A DNA stretch of 43,319 nucleotides from Asterochloris sp. CNOR1 (Eukaryota > Chlorophyta > Trebouxiophyceae > Trebouxiales > Trebouxiaceae): the NCBI GenBank assembly GCA_963969365.1, contig CAXAKD010000001.1, positions 1 to 43,319 on the forward strand, read 5' to 3'. Both the position numbers and the translations under genes were made by a program. Below the pieces are notes generated by a model. The model was not told the origin of the DNA, did no database searches, and saw only the letters and a program-made list of their open reading frames with translations. Numbering within the stretch: position 1 is the first letter of the stretch; every line of letters starts with the position of its first letter. This document shows, one piece after another, positions 39,426 through 43,319 of this stretch.

Positions 39426-40990
39426 TCAAGGCCTGTTCATGTGAACGATGTCCTTAGCAGCTTGCCTTGGATAGTCAAAGTTCTTGAAGAGAACTGCGCT
39501 GAGGTCTGCAGGAGTCCACTTCTCGTCTGGGATTTTGCTGACAAGATCGTCAGGGAAATTTTCGTCGTAGAACGAAGCGAACATCTTCAGTACCACGTCC
39601 TTGGTTGCAAGCTTGAATTCAACGGTGAGATCAATGCGCCCCTTCCTGATCAAAGCCTTGTCGAGCTTGTCTGGGTAGTTTGTGGTCAAGATGAGCATGC
39701 GGCCAGTGGCCTCAAGTGTACCTACACCAAATCATGAAGATGACATATCAGACTGATGCTGCTGAACAACAATAATCAACAATCAATCAACAATAATCAA
39801 CAAACCAATCCCTCACCGTCAAGCACATTGAGCAAAGATGCCAAAGTGAGCTGATCGTCCTGCTTTGGCGCTGGCGCAGAAGATGATTTTGTGGAGAGCC
39901 ACGGATCGTCTTCAATGAGGTTTGCACCATACATGGGCGTCACCAACTCATTTGGTGCAAACATCCCGTTTGGGTTCAGGCGAGGTCTCCTGTCTGTCTC
40001 CAACTGGACTCGTGTGCGCTCGTTTTTGGCCTCCTTCTCCTTGTCAGCAATGTCTGCCTTGATACCACGATCCATGACGATATCAGACATGCAGTCGATA
40101 TCCTCGATCACGTACAGACGTTTGGTGATTGGAATCTTGTAGGTCTCCGTCTTGTTGTAGTTGTCTTGCTCATCCATGACATGAAGTTGATCATTGAAGA
40201 ACAGGTTGTGCAACTGAGTCTTGGTCTTAATGTTCTCAAGCTTGATGTTGATGATGTGACGACCGGTCTCGTTTGCAATGGCTTTGATGCTGCTCGTCTT
40301 CCCGCACCCTGGCACACCATAGAAGAGGAAGCCAAGCGTGTACGGGATGCCCTTCTTGTCATACCAGCCTTTGTTGCTTATGAAGTGGTTGACGCGTCTC
40401 TTGACTGTCTCTTGCCCAATGAAGAAGACGTTGCTGAGGTTCCTGTTGGACTGGAAATGGTTCTTGGTGAACTGCAGATGAGCCGACTGGACTTGAGGAA
40501 TGGCAAGCTGGGGCATTCCGTCTGGGGGGCCACGCGGGTCCAGGGGGCTGTTCTTGGGAGCTGCCTGTTCAAACACGAAGAGGGAGTCGCCCAGCTTGTT
40601 TGCAATCGACAGCGTGTACATGTTGTTGCACTCTTCGATGAAGTTGCGTATGTCTGTGACGTTCTTTGTGTTGCTGCTCAACTTGAGACGGATGCTCTGC
40701 AGCTCTCCATCGTCTCGTTCCTTGAACTCCTCCACCGTGCAGTATATGCCATCACTGACCTGGACAGGCTTTTCGTTGTCTATCACATACATGCCCTGGA
40801 AGTACCGTACGCTCGTGATCTCTCTGCTCATCGACATGGTGTGCAGCAGTGCATCCACTTTTGTGTCGGCCTCCAGGTGAGGGTTATGATTGACACCAAA
40901 TCGCTTGCGCAGGATGATGTAACACTCTCTCTCGTCATGTCTGACTTCCTCATCTGCCGGCTGCATTGTTTTTGTTTGCATTCTGTTCAT
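39426..40990 (-). CDS. BCS1-like AAA+ ATPase in two exons (intron 39722-39816)
   Basis: The coding sequence runs 40990-39817 and 39721-39426 on the minus strand, 489 residues in all. The ATG at 40990 (MNRMQTKTMQPADEE) is chosen; the frame extends further but overlaps the capping gene's start. Walker A is GVPGCGKT (225-232), Walker B lies in KRLYVIEDIDCM, and after the intron come MLILTTNYPDKLDKALIRKG and RID. Without splicing, the first frame ends in a stop shortly after LLNVLDG. Splicing restores the expected glycine (residue 392). It is a paralogue of the gene at 22756-24243. Viral BCS1 substrates are unknown; no membrane segment as clear as in the paralogue was seen. Confidence 0.85.
39722..39816 (-). 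other. Spliceosomal-type intron, 95 nt
   Basis: Reading the minus strand, exon 1 ends ...gac g, the intron starts gtgagg and ends ggtgtag, and exon 2 continues gtacacttgaggcc. The borders are GT-AG in phase 1, and exact removal gives the conserved D-G-T-L-E-A-T-G-R that this ATPase family has at this place. The intron is AT-rich with repeated ttgattattg units and possible branch sites (ctgat, catgat) before the 3' end. At 95 nt it is too small for a self-splicing intron. Confidence 0.85.
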
Positions 40991-41084
40991 CACACTCCCT
41001 CTAAATCTGAACAACAGTGTTCGTATTGTCAAACGTGTATCATGACGAGGCGTCAGCAAAGGATTTAGAGATTGCAAAGCTCGA

Positions 41085-41720
41085 ATGTCGGTGTGTGGGT
41101 TGATGCAGGATCTGCCTCTCACTGTGTTGTCGTCGACTATCAACGCTCATGCGCATGCAGGGCATCTTGAGCTGGAATTCAGGTTGTGTCGTCTGAAAGA
41201 CAAGACATTGTCGACCAACGTGGGGAAAACTGCTTTTGACAAAGTCTTGGACATCCTTCAGCGTTCAGATGTGTGGGAGGAAACACAGATCCAACACAGC
41301 ATTCAACGTTTTGGCCAAAAAGAAAGGATTACAGAGTATGATGATGGTTCTGTGACAGTAGAAGACAAACATAAACTGTTCACAGATGACGTAAGACATC
41401 CTAGCGGGTGCATCATAAGAGTGGCACTTGCAGAAGAGATCACAAGGAGTCAAGAGCCACCAGACAAGATACGTTATGAACGTCACCGTGATCGAGCAAG
41501 TTTCCGCTACAAATCACAACAGGGACCGCTATGGCAGTTTGATCTCACTGTATGCGGACAGCGAGATGACGACTGTGACGAGAACTACGAGTATCAAATC
41601 GAGATCGAGCTGTTGAACCTGTCTGAAGTTTTAAAAGACCGACCTGACGGCCTTGCGTGGATATTGCAGTCTGGGATGGCAAAGATGCATGATGTTATAT
41701 CAATGATCATGTGTACTTGA
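41085..41720 (+). CDS. mRNA cap RNA 5'-triphosphatase (tunnel-fold metalloenzyme)
   Basis: The protein has 211 residues. The hallmark glutamate strands are GHLELEFRL (E29, E31 with R33) and QIEIELL (E173, E175), which coordinate the metal in the tunnel. Between them lie basic strands that would hold the triphosphate (RYERHRDRASFRYKS) and WQFDLTVCG. Fungal Cet1, chlorovirus and other giant-virus cap triphosphatases share this arrangement. It removes the gamma phosphate of nascent mRNA, the first step of capping. No guanylyltransferase is visible in this window; the RNA ligase is a related fold but has ligase motifs. Confidence 0.8.
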   Translation: MSVCGLMQDLPLTVLSSTINAHAHAGHLELEFRLCRLKDKTLSTNVGKTAFDKVLDILQRSDVWEETQIQHSIQRFGQKERITEYDDGSVTVEDKHKLFTDDVRHPSGCIIRVALAEEITRSQEPPDKIRYERHRDRASFRYKSQQGPLWQFDLTVCGQRDDDCDENYEYQIEIELLNLSEVLKDRPDGLAWILQSGMAKMHDVISMIMCT

Positions 41721-42205
41721 CACGAAGTAGGATCGTGTTTTCTCCAGATGCAGGCGCGACGTCCGAGCTGGTTATGAGAGCACCCTGATACTTCTTGAAG
41801 CTGATGGTCAAAGAAGACAACTGAGGGATGTACACTCTGTGTCTCTTTTCATAATAATCTGCAGCCTTTACGGGCACAATGGCTCCCTGTGCAGTCGCGC
41901 CGGGATCAAAATAAAGCATGGCGAAGCCCCCTGATGTTGGCGTTGTCGTTTGACACCATGATGCCGTCCATCTCTTCAAAGTGCACCCAGAAGTAAAGGT
42001 CTGGGTTGTTGTCAGTGTAACTCTTTGGAAAAGACACCCCCAGCAGCTCCAACTCTTGCACATTTCTGAGCGGTCCTGTCATAAGGTCATCTTGAAAATT
42101 GATTCGATACGAGAAAGGGCCTGGGTACCTATCAGTGTCTCGCAATCTGCTGTCGATGAATATGAGCTGCTCTTTCTGTTGCCGTTCACCTGTCAAGTCC
42201 ACCAT
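41707..42205 (-). pseudogene. Virion-type structural protein, frame broken at a C/G run
   Basis: The frame from the ATG at 42205 encodes LIFIDSRLRDTDRYPGPFSY, the opening typical of a conserved giant-virus structural protein (D-S-R-x-R-D ... Y-P-x-P-x-x-Y), then LRNVQELELLGVSFPKSY and FEEMDGIMVSNDNANI, and stops at 41906. The continuation (GGFAMLYFDPGATAQG, YYEKRHRVYIPQLSSLTISF, ENTILLRVKYT) is in the neighbouring frame and ends at 41707. The switch coincides with a run of five C on the plus strand (41927-41931). A one-base sequencing or replication slip is likeliest; a real break or programmed frameshift is possible. Confidence 0.65.
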
Positions 42206-42252
42206 CCTGACTGTGGATGCGATTTTGTTTTTTTCTCGTGAACTAGCGCATC

Positions 42253-42648
42253 ATGCTGCCTCCATTGCGGTCATCACAAACACAACACCTCCTTCAAAGC
42301 ATAGGCATGAGCTTGAAAGACTTCTCTGACATTTTCAATGAGGATGGAGTGCTGACTTCACATGCAAGACGCCTCCTGGAGAGCGAAGGCGTGAGACCAG
42401 ACAACTTCGAGTTCAGTCATGCTGCAGCAAGATACCTGAATGACCCCTACTTGCATGAACTATGCGATGATCATTACAGCAATCTGCATGACGAATACAA
42501 TTGCACAACATGTACTTTAAGGAGGCTGCGCCTTCCATTGCGTGAAAAAGATCCACCAAATGCCCCAACCTATCCACCATACTCCCCAACATACCCACAG
42601 TATTTTTCAACAAACACACAGCTGTTCATGACCACATCTGAAGAATGA
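42253..42648 (+). CDS. Unknown protein with Pro/Tyr-repeat tail
   Basis: The protein has 131 residues. The N-terminal ~75 are helical (SLKDFSDIFNEDGVLTSHAR, FEFSHAAARYLNDPYLHELC), with cysteines at CDDHYSNLHDEYNCTTC that could bind metal. The tail PTYPPYSPTYPQY is a Pro/Tyr repeat, probably unfolded. No family recognised. The YSPTYP unit recalls the RNA polymerase II tail only superficially. Confidence 0.6.
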   Translation: MLPPLRSSQTQHLLQSIGMSLKDFSDIFNEDGVLTSHARRLLESEGVRPDNFEFSHAAARYLNDPYLHELCDDHYSNLHDEYNCTTCTLRRLRLPLREKDPPNAPTYPPYSPTYPQYFSTNTQLFMTTSEE

Positions 42649-42658
42649 ATTCATAAGA

Positions 42659-42940
42659 TCACATTGCATTTGGACTGCTGGAACGCATCGGGTCTGTGGG
42701 TATGTTGGCAGTGGTGAATGGTGGAAAGGGAAAGCCTTGAGCAGGTGGACTGCGCCGTGTGGTAAAGACGCCACATAGAGAGGAGATGAGCAATGGGCTC
42801 AGCATTTCACCTGCCTGTGAAAGAAACTTCTGGCTCGCTGCCAGATGTTTGTACTTCATGTATGTCTGTGTCATCATACATCCTAGGCCAATGCACATGA
42901 TCACGAGAATGAGTGTCAACAAGACATCTGTTGTATCCAT
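42659..42940 (-). CDS. Small single-pass membrane protein
   Basis: The protein has 93 residues from the ATG at 42940 (the frame opens at a TTG at 42973). Residues 6-24 (VLLTLILVIMCIGLGCMM) are a clear membrane segment, followed by YMKYKHLAASQKF, a second moderately hydrophobic stretch (MLSPLLISSLCGVF), and a Pro/Phe-rich end (PPAQGFPFPPFTTANIP). Similar small proteins are common in the inner membrane of large DNA virus particles; the role here is unknown. Confidence 0.6.
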   Translation of the reverse strand: MDTTDVLLTLILVIMCIGLGCMMTQTYMKYKHLAASQKFLSQAGEMLSPLLISSLCGVFTTRRSPPAQGFPFPPFTTANIPTDPMRSSSPNAM

Positions 42941-43013
42941 GTTTTGCAGACTGATGCCGGGAAGTGTTCTCAAGATTGCCCCAGTGCGTCACTCACGGCT
43001 GATCTTGTTACAT

Positions 43014-43319
43014 TCATTTTACTTCATGAGCAAATAGCGAAAATGGAGGTTGAACCTTGACAATTGGCACACACGGCTTGCTGATTTGAGAATCCTGTAC
43101 CTGGATCTGTGCAAAAGTGCTGTCAATTGCTTTATGTTGTAGCAAGACATCCTCCTGAGACAGGGGTAAATCAAAGGACAGAACATGAAATGATTGCAGA
43201 TACTGAAGTTTGCTCACGATCTGCCTGCAACTCCTCAATTCTTCTTTGAGACGGCAACTGTCTGATAGGACAACAATTGACACAATGTCATGCCAATCTC
43301 TCACGTTCTTCAGTGCCTC
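43014..43319 (-). CDS. Unknown protein, N-terminus beyond window edge
   Basis: The frame is open to the last base of the window, so only the C-terminal ~100 residues are seen; the GTG at 43304 is not a convincing start. The visible part contains DWHDIVSIVVLSDSCRLKEE and LRSCRQIVSKLQYLQSFHVL, suggestive of a coiled coil, then a Pro/Gln-containing end. No family recognised. Confidence 0.55.
   Translation of the reverse strand, partial: EALKNVRDWHDIVSIVVLSDSCRLKEELRSCRQIVSKLQYLQSFHVLSFDLPLSQEDVLLQHKAIDSTFAQIQVQDSQISKPCVPIVKVQPPFSLFAHEVK

Noticed and set aside
39722-39816. Group I intron or intein in the BCS1-like gene
   Set aside because: The interruption is only 95 nt, contains stops and has GT-AG ends, so a self-splicing intron or an intein does not fit.
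42560-42610. RNA polymerase II CTD-like tail (YSPTYP)
   Set aside because: Only one and a half irregular units exist; a Pro/Tyr-rich tail explains it.
1-43319. Major capsid protein or DNA polymerase
   Set aside because: No double jelly-roll protein of suitable length and no polymerase B motifs were seen in any frame; they presumably lie outside the window.

Overview
The window looks like part of the genome of a large nucleocytoplasmic DNA virus (Nucleocytoviricota), or an endogenised copy of one. It carries several hallmark genes of that group: a D5-type primase-helicase (13473-15914), an A32-type packaging ATPase (29922-30749), a TATA-binding-protein relative (7173-8021), a tunnel-fold mRNA cap triphosphatase (41085-41720) and an RNA ligase (35838-36560). 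Genes are dense and lie on both strands. Neighbouring stops often overlap by a few bases, starts are separated by short AT-rich spacers with TATA-like boxes, and no bacterial-type operons or ribosome binding sites are evident. No major capsid protein, DNA polymerase or RNA polymerase subunit was recognised, and a coding frame runs off each end, so this is an internal piece of a longer genome. The host is unknown. An expansin-like secreted protein with cellulose-binding-type cysteine modules suggests a cellulose-walled alga or similar protist, and a cyclic-nucleotide-dependent kinase of protist PKG style fits that.

Layout. 1-8.8 kb: a long coiled-coil protein (cut by the window edge), a SWIB-domain protein, a RING finger protein, small conserved proteins, a membrane protein apparently broken by a frameshift, a UvrD-like helicase fused to a RecB-type nuclease, and the TBP relative. 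8.8-13.4 kb: a three-CNB-domain protein kinase, a heavily frameshifted methyltransferase-like pseudogene, an unknown protein and an ADP-ribosyltransferase whose start overlaps the stop of its upstream partner. 13.4-17.3 kb: the D5 primase-helicase, a duplicated hairpin element, a GIY-YIG-like protein that shares the D5 protein's C-terminal domain, and a 9-bp tandem repeat. 17.3-24.3 kb: an EsV-1-7-repeat/nuclease fusion, the expansin, a membrane thioredoxin, a dual-specificity phosphatase and a BCS1-like AAA+ ATPase. 24.4-28.5 kb: a Fanzor (eukaryotic TnpB-like) nuclease with a structured 3' flank, small proteins and a second ADP-ribosyltransferase. 28.5-33.7 kb: basic proteins, the packaging ATPase with a duplicated leader, a zinc-ribbon nuclease and a membrane protein. 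33.7-43.3 kb: mostly small unknown proteins, plus RNA ligase, an OTU protease, a second BCS1-like ATPase interrupted by a 95-nt GT-AG intron, the cap triphosphatase and a frameshifted virion-type protein.

How the genes may work together (inference). D5, the GIY-YIG protein and the helicase-nuclease would serve DNA replication and repair. TBP and the TATA-like boxes would serve viral transcription, and the cap triphosphatase and RNA ligase RNA processing. The kinase, phosphatase, RING and OTU proteins, SWIB protein and ADP-ribosyltransferases form a large host-manipulation set. Fanzor and the two nuclease fusions are probably mobile or competition elements.
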